Under the pieces are notes generated by a model. That model made no database searches. It saw nothing but the letters and a program-made list of their open reading frames with translations, and had not been told where the DNA came from. Below are positions 46,732 through 53,837 of a DNA stretch of 64,000 bases, piece after piece. The stretch comes from Ruminiclostridium cellulolyticum H10 (GTDB lineage: Bacteria > Bacillota > Clostridia > Acetivibrionales > DSM-1351), in the NCBI RefSeq assembly GCF_000022065.1, contig NC_011898.1, forward strand, positions 3,599,501 through 3,663,500, given 5' to 3'. Each line of letters opens with the position of its first letter. The stretch's first letter is position 1. Position numbers and translations under genes: made by a program.

Positions 46732-48267
46732 TTAATTTACAAGTTCCAAGTCTTTAAACAATTTAAGGTAAACTTTAATACCACCATCGGTATTTACAAC
46801 AATTTTATCAATAACCTTTTTAAGCATACTGTTATCAATCGTATCAGTGTTTAAAACATCATTTATACTTCCGCAGTACTTTTTGACTATTGCTTCTAAT
46901 CTGTCAAAGGTTGATGTATTCCCCTGAAGGATTGACAATTCAGCTTCAGCTTTTCTTATAGCTTCGTTTATATCAGCGGTTCTCTCTTTAAGTTCTTCTA
47001 TAGAAATTATATCTGCCTCGTACATTTTTGTTTGCTTTAACTTTAACTTTTTTAATCTTTCCAGTTCACTTGTCAAATCGCTTTCATTTGTTTCGCCATG
47101 TCCCAGCTTGTACTTTTTCTTGAATTCATTTATGGTCTTTTCAAGAAGCTTTTCCTTTGATGAAACTACAGTGTTTAAATATTCCTTTATTTCATCTAAT
47201 AGTTCTACTTCATCAACAAGTGTTGTATTACTGCATTGGGTAGCTCCGTCTGAATTTCGGGTGCTACAGCCCCATTTGATATATTCACTGTTTTCTCTCT
47301 TCCTGTAGATTCTTCGGAAACTTCTATCACAACAACCGCACTTGATGAGTGTACTTAAAGCATATTTATTTGAATGTCTTTCCTTCTTTATTTTAAATGT
47401 ATCAACCCTTTGGCCTAATAGCGACTGAGCCTGCTCAAATTCACTTCTACTTATGATTGCTATTTCCGGCTTGTCCACAATGGATTGCCCGCTTTCCTCC
47501 ACTTTAACCCGTTTGCCTGTTAAAAAATCTTCAACTCTCTCTTTACAATTTATTACTTTGCCTGTATAGAGTTCATTTGAAAGTATTCTGCATATAGCGT
47601 TTTGGCTCCAATTACAGTTCCTCTTTGTTTTTATGCATTCCTTATTCAGTATTTGAGAAATCTTATTTGTACCAAATCCCTTGTTAATATACATATCAAA
47701 TATACGCTTGACTATTTCTGCTTCACGAACATTTATCTTAAGATTAAAATAGTCTCCCACTGTCTTGTCATAGCCAAATACAAGGTTTGGTACTTTTCCC
47801 ATCTCTGCATTTTTCTTTTTCCCGAATTTAACTCTTTTTGACAGGTTTGAGCTTTCTTCCTGGGCTACCGCCGCCAAAATTGTCAGTGTAAGCTCCCCAT
47901 CATTTGCAGACATATTTGCTGTGATAAACTGACAATCTATATTCAATGATTTGAGCTTTCTTATACTTTGCAAAAAATCAACAACATTTCTTGCCAGACG
48001 GGATACATCTTTTACGTATACCCTCTCAAAAAGTCCTCTTTCTGCATCCTGCATCATTTTATTGAATTGTTTTCTGTTCTTTAGCTTTGTACCACTTATA
48101 CCTTCATCTGCGTAGAGGGCCACCAATTCAAAGCCCATTTTGTCAGCATATTCTTCAAAAAACTCTTTTTGAGCTTTTAGTGATAAAAGCTGCTCATCCT
48201 TTTCCGTTGATACCCTACAATAAGCGGCAACTCTGATTCTTTTATAACTTGTCCTTATTTCAGTCAA
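46732..48267 (-). CDS. Large serine recombinase (SpoIVCA/TndX type)
   Basis: A 511-residue large serine recombinase. The catalytic domain starts RIRVAAYCRVSTEKDEQ (Ser20 nucleophile) with YVKDVSRLARN. The recombinase domain includes VFGYDKTVGDYF and RILSNELYTGK. A zinc ribbon (CGCCDRSFRR, CSTRNSDGATQC) and a coiled coil follow. The TTG at 48267 is chosen as start because GAGGAGGT precedes it; the frame extends 39 codons upstream over a separate small gene. The gene ends 93 bases from the spoIIID junction, so it is expected to integrate and excise the element. Confidence 0.93.
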   Translation of the reverse strand: MTEIRTSYKRIRVAAYCRVSTEKDEQLLSLKAQKEFFEEYADKMGFELVALYADEGISGTKLKNRKQFNKMMQDAERGLFERVYVKDVSRLARNVVDFLQSIRKLKSLNIDCQFITANMSANDGELTLTILAAVAQEESSNLSKRVKFGKKKNAEMGKVPNLVFGYDKTVGDYFNLKINVREAEIVKRIFDMYINKGFGTNKISQILNKECIKTKRNCNWSQNAICRILSNELYTGKVINCKERVEDFLTGKRVKVEESGQSIVDKPEIAIISRSEFEQAQSLLGQRVDTFKIKKERHSNKYALSTLIKCGCCDRSFRRIYRKRENSEYIKWGCSTRNSDGATQCSNTTLVDEVELLDEIKEYLNTVVSSKEKLLEKTINEFKKKYKLGHGETNESDLTSELERLKKLKLKQTKMYEADIISIEELKERTADINEAIRKAEAELSILQGNTSTFDRLEAIVKKYCGSINDVLNTDTIDNSMLKKVIDKIVVNTDGGIKVYLKLFKDLELVN

Positions 48268-48292
48268 AAGAGTTACCTCCTCAATACTTCTT

Positions 48293-48430
48293 TTAGGCAG
48301 ATTTATTTTTATTATCAGTAATATTTTCGTTCTGAAGCTTATTAATAAGAGCTTGTGCCAGTATTGATGGTAAGATTTTTTCAATGTCAGATGGTAAATT
48401 GGGATCTACAAATTCAATCCTTTTAATCAT
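48293..48430 (-). CDS. Small protein upstream of the recombinase
   Basis: A 45-codon frame starting MIKRIEFVDPNLPSDIEKIL with an ideal GGAGGG ribosome-binding site, ending 26 bases before the recombinase start. It is soluble and mostly helical. Given its position it could be cotranscribed with the recombinase and might act as a recombination directionality or regulatory factor; this is inference. Confidence 0.55.
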   Translation of the reverse strand: MIKRIEFVDPNLPSDIEKILPSILAQALINKLQNENITDNKNKSA

Positions 48431-48521
48431 TTATATTCCCTCCTACAAAATAATTTATTTATAAGATATGTATGTATTTCCTGTTACGGCTATGACTATA
48501 AAAATAAATGTCACAACACAT

Positions 48522-48550
48522 CTATGTACTGAAAAGTATTCAGTACATAG
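48522..48550. repeat. Perfect 12-base inverted repeat upstream of the recombinase operon
   Basis: CTATGTACTGAA (48522-48533) and TTCAGTACATAG (48539-48550) with a five-base gap. It lies about 92 bases upstream of the small gene at 48430, in the promoter region of the recombinase operon. There is no T-run, so an operator or protein-binding site is more likely than a terminator. Confidence 0.5.
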
Positions 48551-49147
48551 TCTATTGTGATAAAAATAATAATCAATTTCGCCAATTCAAACTTCAATTG
48601 TAACTTCCTCGCAGGGTTTAACCTCTTGGCTCCGCTCCGGTATTATCAGCAGCTATTTGTGCTTGGCATATTACCATTATCCATGTGAGCCGCCGAATGC
48701 AGTTCTTTTTATACATGGAACACAAATTAATTGCACTGCTGTACAATTGGCGTTTATATTCCACTCCTCATCTGCTGTCAAATGTTCAAGCAAACCCATC
48801 TCACATTTAACTATTTATTTCCTTTGCTGTTGACGGACGCCTGAGACACCGATACAATTAAGATACCTATACAGTATAATTTGATGACAGAGTTATGTTA
48901 TCAAGGTTCAAAGGGTGGGCGGCAGCACAACGTATGTTAACAGTGTGTTGGTTGTCGCCTTTTTTATTTTCATAAACTGCTATTGCAATTTAGAGGGAAA
49001 CGCCCTATAATTAAAAATATCAAAGGTTACTTTTGAGAGAGTCACCTAAACTTAATAGTTTTTGTAAGAACTATCCGATACTCAGTGGTCGCAACACTGG
49101 GTATTTTTCGTTTTGCGGGTCTTATAACAATTCTTTTATCAGTAAAT
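48551..49147. other. Intergenic region inside the element
   Basis: About 600 bases without a convincing gene. It contains a terminator-like hairpin at 49078-49109 (ATACTCAGTG and CACTGGGTAT arms followed by TTTTTC). An open frame at 49033-49245 on the plus strand runs through that hairpin and was not called. Nothing else is recognised. Confidence 0.4.
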
Positions 49148-49363
49148 TCAATTATTATTTTCATCGGTTTCAAAAAGGTACTCCATTTCAAGCTCTGAAA
49201 AATAAGTATTTTTTATTTTTAAGGCATCTGACCATGGTATTTTAGAAGTTCCATTTAGATAATTTCTTGCAGTTTTTTCACTTATTTCTAAACATTCAGC
49301 AATGTTCAGTTTTGTTATTCTTGGTCTATGCCTTGCCATTTCGGCTAACAAATTATAAAACAT
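49148..49363 (-). CDS. Small helix-turn-helix regulator
   Basis: A 71-residue protein with a helix-turn-helix (ITKLNIAECLEISEKTARNYL, NGTSKIPWSDALKI) and an acidic tail. It is divergent from the XRE gene at 49527. Its promoter (TTGACA, 17 bases, TATAAT on the minus strand, 49404-49432) is consensus and contains an operator in its spacer, so the gene is probably strongly expressed unless repressed. Confidence 0.75.
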   Translation of the reverse strand: MFYNLLAEMARHRPRITKLNIAECLEISEKTARNYLNGTSKIPWSDALKIKNTYFSELEMEYLFETDENNN

Positions 49364-49380
49364 ATATTCCCCACACCTTT

Positions 49381-49463
49381 CCGTTGACGGTTACTTAAAT
49401 AATATTATATTACCGTTAACGGAAAATGTCAATGCTTTATTAGCCACTTTTATCCGTTAACGG
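49381..49463. promoter_or_regulatory. Three palindromic CCGTTAACGG operators
   Basis: CCGTTGACGG (49381-49390, one change), CCGTTAACGG (49413-49422) and CCGTTAACGG (49454-49463) lie between two divergent regulator genes. The middle site is inside the spacer of the leftward promoter, the left site is just downstream of it, and the right site is just upstream of the rightward -35. This is a compact repressor-controlled switch. Confidence 0.75.
49404..49432 (-). promoter_or_regulatory. Consensus sigma-A promoter, leftward
   Basis: On the minus strand TTGACA (49427-49432), 17 bases, TATAAT (49404-49409). The spacer contains the middle CCGTTAACGG operator. Confidence 0.75.
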
Positions 49464-49473
49464 TCAATTTGTG

Positions 49474-49503
49474 TTGACAGATTACAAGTACACAAGATAT
49501 ATT
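49474..49503 (+). promoter_or_regulatory. Sigma-A promoter of the XRE repressor gene
   Basis: TTGACA at 49474-49479, 18 bases, TATATT at 49498-49503, about 24 bases before the ATG at 49527. The rightmost CCGTTAACGG operator ends 10 bases before the -35. Confidence 0.65.
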
Positions 49504-49526
49504 TATACTAATGTGAGGTGAAATTT

Positions 49527-49850
49527 ATGGGACTTGAAGTAATCAATGAATTAAGAAAATTAAAAGGTTTAACATCGGAGCAATTATCTAATCAATCTGG
49601 TGTACCTATTGGGACATTAAATAAAATTTTATCTGGTGTAACCAAAGATCCAAAGTTAGAAACATTGAAAGCTTTGGCTAAAGTTTTGGATTGCAGTCTT
49701 AATGACTTTGATGATAGCAATAATAATAATACCTGTAATAGCAAAACATATTCAGAAGCATTTAAAATATTTCAAATGTTAAATTCTGATTTTCAACGGT
49801 ACGCATTAAATCAAATAAAGTCATTATTAGACTTACAGAATAAATTATGA
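49527..49850 (+). CDS. XRE-family repressor of the element
   Basis: A 107-residue protein with an N-terminal XRE helix-turn-helix (LRKLKGLTSEQLSNQSGVPI, GTLNKILSGVTKDPKLETLK) and an Asn-rich linker, then a helical tail. The ATG at 49527 follows GAGGTG. It is the likely ligand of the CCGTTAACGG sites upstream and would control the divergent regulator gene and element functions. Confidence 0.85.
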   Translation: MGLEVINELRKLKGLTSEQLSNQSGVPIGTLNKILSGVTKDPKLETLKALAKVLDCSLNDFDDSNNNNTCNSKTYSEAFKIFQMLNSDFQRYALNQIKSLLDLQNKL

Positions 49851-50229
49851 AACAACTCTGTTTATTTGCATATCCGTCAGCACTAGAAGAACCTTTTAAA
49901 ATGTTGAAATAATCCTTTTTTATTCAGTCTACAATAATTGTTTTTTATAGTGTAAATTCTCTGTTTCATTTTTCATGTTTAAAGTTCCCTTCAAAATATA
50001 TATTTCGATAAAGAAAACATCCATTTCGATAAGAGATCAAACAAATTCATGTTCAATTGATATATAATTTAATGTTATAATGTGATTATTATAACAAATT
50101 TTTGAATTAATTCCATACAAAGAAATTAACAAAATATTATAAAATTCTCCAAAAATCATTATTTTTTTATATTTAAAGATATATTTTAGGGAAAATGCGT
50201 ATTATAATGTAAATTAAGGTAGGTATAGA
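49851..50229. other. Promoter region of the agr response-regulator gene
   Basis: 379 bases, very AT-rich, no gene. It contains a pair of 9-base direct repeats at 50002-50031 (separate entry) and TATAAT boxes at 50063-50068 and 50203-50208, which could serve as activator-dependent -10 elements. Confidence 0.5.
50002..50031. promoter_or_regulatory. Direct-repeat pair, possible LytTR (AgrA-type) binding site
   Basis: ATTTCGATA at 50002-50010 and again at 50023-50031, separated by 12 bases (period 21). LytTR regulators such as AgrA and ComE bind two 9-base direct repeats with 12-13 bases between them. The sites are upstream of a LytTR regulator gene and about 30 bases before a TATAAT box at 50063. 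Confidence 0.45.
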
Positions 50230-50937
50230 ATGATTAATATCGCTGTTTTGGATGACGAACTCAAATTTATTTATGATTACGAAAATAAAATTCCTGAAAT
50301 ACTGAAAAAGAATAGTATTGAAGGCAGCCTAATAATTGCGACTAATTCAACATCAAAGTTTATTGATACAGTCAAAAGTAATAAAGTGAATGTTTGTATA
50401 TTGGATATTGATTTAAAATCCGATATAACCGGCATGAATATTGCTAATCAATTACGCCAAGAAGATTATCCCTGCGAGATTATTTTTATGACTGGGCATT
50501 ATGAGTATATTAAGGAAGCCTTTAATGTACAAGCATTTAATTTTATACAAAAACCTGGTTGGGATGAACTTGAACGTAATATATTAAAACTATCAAATGA
50601 GGATTTAAAACGGATTTCTAAGAAAACTGTAGGAATTAAATGTGGCTTTGATGTAATTTTTATTAATTTTGATACCATACTATGCATTGAACATGTAGGT
50701 ACTAAAACTACGATACATACAACAACTGGCAGGTATGACACTTATGAGGGACTTGAAGACTTAATTAATAGAATTAATGATAAAAGATTTATAAGATGTC
50801 ACCGTTCAGTATTTATAAATATTAATTATTTGCAAAAAATTGATATTAAAAATAGAGAAATAATGCTTACAGACGGGTCACAATATAAAATAGGGCCAAA
50901 ATATTATCCAGTATTCCAAACTTGGAGGGATTTGTAG
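50230..50937 (+). CDS. agrA: LytTR-family response regulator, AgrA-like
   Basis: A 235-residue response regulator. The receiver domain has IAVLDDE, the phosphoacceptor Asp59 in CILDIDLKSDITGM, and KP near residue 108 (FIQKPGW). The C-terminal LytTR DNA-binding domain includes YEGLEDLINRINDKRFIRCH and RSVFININYLQKI. It overlaps the downstream kinase gene by one base and probably activates element genes on peptide sensing. Confidence 0.88.
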   Translation: MINIAVLDDELKFIYDYENKIPEILKKNSIEGSLIIATNSTSKFIDTVKSNKVNVCILDIDLKSDITGMNIANQLRQEDYPCEIIFMTGHYEYIKEAFNVQAFNFIQKPGWDELERNILKLSNEDLKRISKKTVGIKCGFDVIFINFDTILCIEHVGTKTTIHTTTGRYDTYEGLEDLINRINDKRFIRCHRSVFININYLQKIDIKNREIMLTDGSQYKIGPKYYPVFQTWRDL

Positions 50938-52229
50938 TGCTTATAATCGGTCAATTATTGATTAACACCGTATTTGCTATGATTACTGCCTATTTAACTT
51001 ACATATTTATTAAGAATAATTTTAATATACAAATACAACTAAAATCCTTAGTTGTATTTGTTATTTTCAATGGTATGCTAAGCGGGATTGTATCAACTTT
51101 GTGGATGAGCGTACTTCCTATACCCGGCAATTTACAATTTCTAAAAACAATAATATTAATTATAATAAATATTATAATGTTAAGATACTTTCTACATATT
51201 GAATGGGCTAAAGCTGTTTTGGCTTTTTGTTTGATGACACTTTTTATTGGTATTAGTAATTTCACAGTGCCATTAGTTTTTTATATTTGTGGAATTAATG
51301 CTACCCCGGATATTATAAACAATAATATCCCTTTGTTTGTTCTGATGAATATAGTTATTTATGCAGTAACATTGCTTCTTATTAAGCTTTCCCCTTATGC
51401 TAAAATAATTGGTAATATAAAAAACCTCACTCCTATAGGGTTTTTACTAGTTATTACCATATTGATAATGGCGTCTTTTCTGGGGGTTCATTTCGTTGTT
51501 CATTTTGACCCTGTTTCATTTATTCTTGTACTTCTTTCATCTATTGCATATTTCTTTTTCTCAGTCTGGTATATAAGTATATATCATAAATATGAAATGC
51601 AAAGGGAGGAACGAAACCAGCAAGAATTTTATAACGAATCTCTTGCTAATACACTTCATGATTTAAGACGTATAAAACATGATCAAATGAACCACATATC
51701 AGTTTTATATTCAATGCAGAAAATGAAAAGGTTTGATGAAACTACTTCATATCTTAAAGAAATGTTAGATACAAGCTCAAGTGTTGGAAATACTGCAATC
51801 TATAATATCAAGAATGCGGGGCTTTTTGGATTAATATCAGCTAAAATAAACTTTGCCAAAAGCAATGGAGTAAAAATTAATTTGAAAATTATTGGTATTG
51901 TTGATTCTATTCCATATATAAAAATATCGGAGTTGTGCGAGGTAATAGGAATATATCTTGACAATGCACTGGAAGAAGTTTTAATTAACGGAAAACTAAA
52001 ATTTGATATGCAAATAATAAGTACAGACAGTAACCTTACGATTAGAGTAGATAATCAATGCGATAAATTTCCTAATATAAAAAAATCATCAAAGGGAAAA
52101 GATCGAGGAGACGGGTTAAATATTGCAAATAAAATTATAAGTTCATATAAAAACATTCTAAGTTCAACTTTTTTTGATGAAAGTAGTATGATATTCTCTC
52201 AGGTACTAACAATAGCAAAAGAGGCTTAA
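50937..52229 (+). CDS. agrC: Peptide-sensing histidine kinase, AgrC-like
   Basis: A 430-residue membrane kinase with six or seven N-terminal helices and an HPK10-type cytoplasmic part. The phosphoacceptor region is LHDLRRIKHDQMNHISVLYS (His near residue 250), followed by the GHKL ATPase (IGIYLDNALEEVL, then RGDGLNIANKII). The GTG at 50937 overlaps the agrA stop and has GGAGGG upstream. It is expected to sense the AgrD peptide encoded by the convergent gene at 52244-52378. Confidence 0.87.
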   Translation: MLIIGQLLINTVFAMITAYLTYIFIKNNFNIQIQLKSLVVFVIFNGMLSGIVSTLWMSVLPIPGNLQFLKTIILIIINIIMLRYFLHIEWAKAVLAFCLMTLFIGISNFTVPLVFYICGINATPDIINNNIPLFVLMNIVIYAVTLLLIKLSPYAKIIGNIKNLTPIGFLLVITILIMASFLGVHFVVHFDPVSFILVLLSSIAYFFFSVWYISIYHKYEMQREERNQQEFYNESLANTLHDLRRIKHDQMNHISVLYSMQKMKRFDETTSYLKEMLDTSSSVGNTAIYNIKNAGLFGLISAKINFAKSNGVKINLKIIGIVDSIPYIKISELCEVIGIYLDNALEEVLINGKLKFDMQIISTDSNLTIRVDNQCDKFPNIKKSSKGKDRGDGLNIANKIISSYKNILSSTFFDESSMIFSQVLTIAKEA

Positions 52230-52240
52230 CAGCCTCTTTT
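52217..52240. terminator. Bidirectional terminator between agrC and agrD
   Basis: Perfect 10-base arms AAAAGAGGCT (52217-52226) and AGCCTCTTTT (52231-52240), four-base loop, A and T tracts on both sides. It sits at the convergence of the agrC and agrD genes. Confidence 0.8.
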
Positions 52241-52243
52241 TAC

Positions 52244-52378
52244 TTACTTGAGTAAAGATTTAGGGCATTCTTTTTGATAATAAGACCAGAGCCAACATGC
52301 ACCTGCAGATGCAGTAGCTGCAAATACTCCAACTAGAGATAGAACAGTCAATACCAGTAATTTGATTTTTCCCTTCAT
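52244..52378 (-). CDS. agrD: Cyclic lactone autoinducer peptide precursor, AgrD-like
   Basis: A 44-residue precursor. N-terminal amphipathic/hydrophobic leader (MKGKIKLLVLTVLSLVGVFA), then SAGACWLWSYYQKECPKSLL. The ASxxAGACxWxxYxxExP pattern is that of clostridial AgrD peptides, where the cysteine forms a thiolactone with the ring C-terminus and the Glu/Pro region is removed. It lies directly downstream of an agrB remnant and converges with agrC. Confidence 0.85.
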   Translation of the reverse strand: MKGKIKLLVLTVLSLVGVFAATASAGACWLWSYYQKECPKSLLK

Positions 52379-52430
52379 GTAATTATCCCACCCCTCTTTT
52401 TTTGTTATTTTATACACTATTGGTGTAATG

Positions 52431-52652
52431 TTAACAGTTTATATTATTTTTTATCACCGAAATGATATTTGAGTAAATATTAGGACCTATTAATGTAACT
52501 GTAAAGCATATAACTAATAATATACTACCCTTTATCCTTAACTCCCGTTTTCTTTTTTCAGTAACTATAGGTTTTGACACCCGATCTGCAGGTGCATATA
52601 GAAATGTCAAAATTGCAGATAAAGCGAATAAAACTATATTTAGGAATTTCAT
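52431..52652 (-). pseudogene. agrB: C-terminal fragment of agrB
   Basis: A 73-codon frame (MKFLNIVLFALSAILTFLYA, then PADRVSKPIVTEKRKRELRI and two hydrophobic stretches). The LYAPADxxxKPI...KRxxLRxKS pattern is the C-terminal third of AgrB, the membrane protease that processes AgrD. A stop lies seven codons before this ATG, and the N-terminal region with the catalytic His and Cys is absent. The full-length protein has about 200 residues. The missing part borders the CRISPR array. Confidence 0.7.
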
Positions 52653-52856
52653 ATTAATAATCAGTGCTAGTCATATGGTAGCAAATATGAATGTAAAGTG
52701 GGAAATTAAACATCCGATTTGGGTTTTAGCATACAACCAATCACCACTGTTTACATTTTACACCATTATATCCCTTTTTTCTCTCTTTGTCGATAATATT
52801 TTATTCGTTAGAGTCTTATTAAAGTCTTGTTATAAAATTTATAGTCCTAATGTTTA
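52653..52856. other. AT-rich region between agrB remnant and CRISPR array
   Basis: 204 bases with no convincing gene (a 60-codon plus-strand frame at 52675-52857 lacks a ribosome-binding site). It may hold the upstream promoter of the array in the plus direction and remnants of agrB in other frames. Confidence 0.4.
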
Positions 52857-53423
52857 GTTATAGCTCCGATTCAAGCTCCGATATGCTATAATTAAAAAAT
52901 AAGCAAGCGATGATATGAATGCGTTATAGCTCCAATTCAGGCTCCGATATGCTATAATTATATTTGTAAGCATCATATTCACCAATAAGGTTATAGCTCC
53001 AATTCAGGCTCCGATATGCTATAATTATATTTGTAAGCATCATATTCACCAATAAGGTTATAGCTCCAATTCAGGCTCCGATATGCTATAATTATATTTG
53101 TAAGCATCATATTCACCAATAAGGTTATAGCTCCAATTCAGGCTCCGATATGCTATAATCTATTATCTATATTATAAATTATCATATATGTTATAGCTCC
53201 AATTCAGGCTCCGATATGCTATAATCTATTATCTATATTATAAATTATCATATATGTTATAGCTCCAATTCAGGCTCCGATATGCTATAATGGTAACACG
53301 TTGCTAACAGTGATTAGTTTAGTTATAGCTCCAATTCAGGCTCCGATATGCTATAATCAATTATTATAAGCCGTTAAATGGCAGAAAGTTATAGCTCCAA
53401 TTCAGGCTCCGATATGCTATAAT
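52857..53423 (+). CRISPR. Type II-C CRISPR array, 9 repeats and 8 spacers
   Basis: Nine 36-base repeats start at 52857, 52923, 52990, 53057, 53124, 53190, 53256, 53322 and 53388. They begin GTTATAGCTCC and end GATATGCTATAAT. The first repeat differs at two positions (12 and 18); the other eight are identical. Spacers are 30 or 31 bases. Spacers 2, 3 and 4 are identical (31 bases, starting TATATTTGTAAGC), and spacers 5 and 6 are identical (no G). Only five distinct spacers exist. Each repeat ends in TGCTATAAT, an extended -10 that could start transcription into the following spacer, as in the Neisseria type II-C system. Confidence 0.97.
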
Positions 53424-53430
53424 ACCATTC

Positions 53431-53470
53431 AATAAAAGCTTTGATTTCACAGGATTTTAAAGCTTTTATT
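53431..53470. terminator. Hairpin between array and cas2
   Basis: AATAAAAGCTTT (53431-53442) and its perfect complement (53459-53470) with a 16-base loop. It could end array transcripts from the left or cas transcripts from the right. Only short T tracts follow, so termination strength is uncertain. Confidence 0.45.
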
Positions 53471-53489
53471 GTGCAAAAAAATAAATGTT

Positions 53490-53837
53490 TCATATTAACA
53501 TTCCTTGCCCTTCAATCATTTTTTTATCAATCCATTCATTCGAAGTTTTTTTACCAAGAAGTATAATCATTGATGAATACTGCCTGTCCGTTACTGTCAA
53601 AACTCTCACAGATCCTTTTGCAGGTAAAAAAGTCTTAACTTTATTTACATGTTTTTCGGCCATTTCCGGGCAGGAGCAAACCCTGCAGTATACCGAATAC
53701 TGGATCATGCAAAATCCATCTTTTATTAAATTTCTTCTGAACTTTGTGTAGTTGTCTCGGTCCATTTTTTTCTTAACAGGTAAATCAAAAAATACAAGAA
53801 TTCTCATAAACCTATTTCTCCCTAAAATATCACTCAT
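53490..53837 (-). CDS. cas2: CRISPR adaptation endonuclease Cas2
   Basis: A 115-residue Cas2 with MRILVFFDLPVKKKMDRDNY, RRNLIKDGFCMIQYSVYCRV and FLPAKGSVRVLTVTDRQY. The ferredoxin-like fold bears the conserved Asp in FFDLP. With Cas1 it forms the spacer integration complex. The MSD start at 53837 overlaps the cas1 end by eight bases; a start at 53807 (MRILV) is also possible. Confidence 0.95.
   Translation of the reverse strand: MSDILGRNRFMRILVFFDLPVKKKMDRDNYTKFRRNLIKDGFCMIQYSVYCRVCSCPEMAEKHVNKVKTFLPAKGSVRVLTVTDRQYSSMIILLGKKTSNEWIDKKMIEGQGMLI

Noticed and set aside
49033-49245. 70-codon plus-strand frame upstream of the element regulators
   Set aside because: It runs through a terminator-like hairpin and overlaps the opposite-strand regulator gene, with no ribosome-binding site.
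52675-52857. 60-codon frame just left of the CRISPR array
   Set aside because: No ribosome-binding site or homology, and it ends at the first repeat.
53424-53489. Typical CRISPR leader next to cas2
   Set aside because: The stretch is short and dominated by a hairpin; the repeats carry their own promoter-like ends, so a leader and the end that gains new spacers cannot be assigned.
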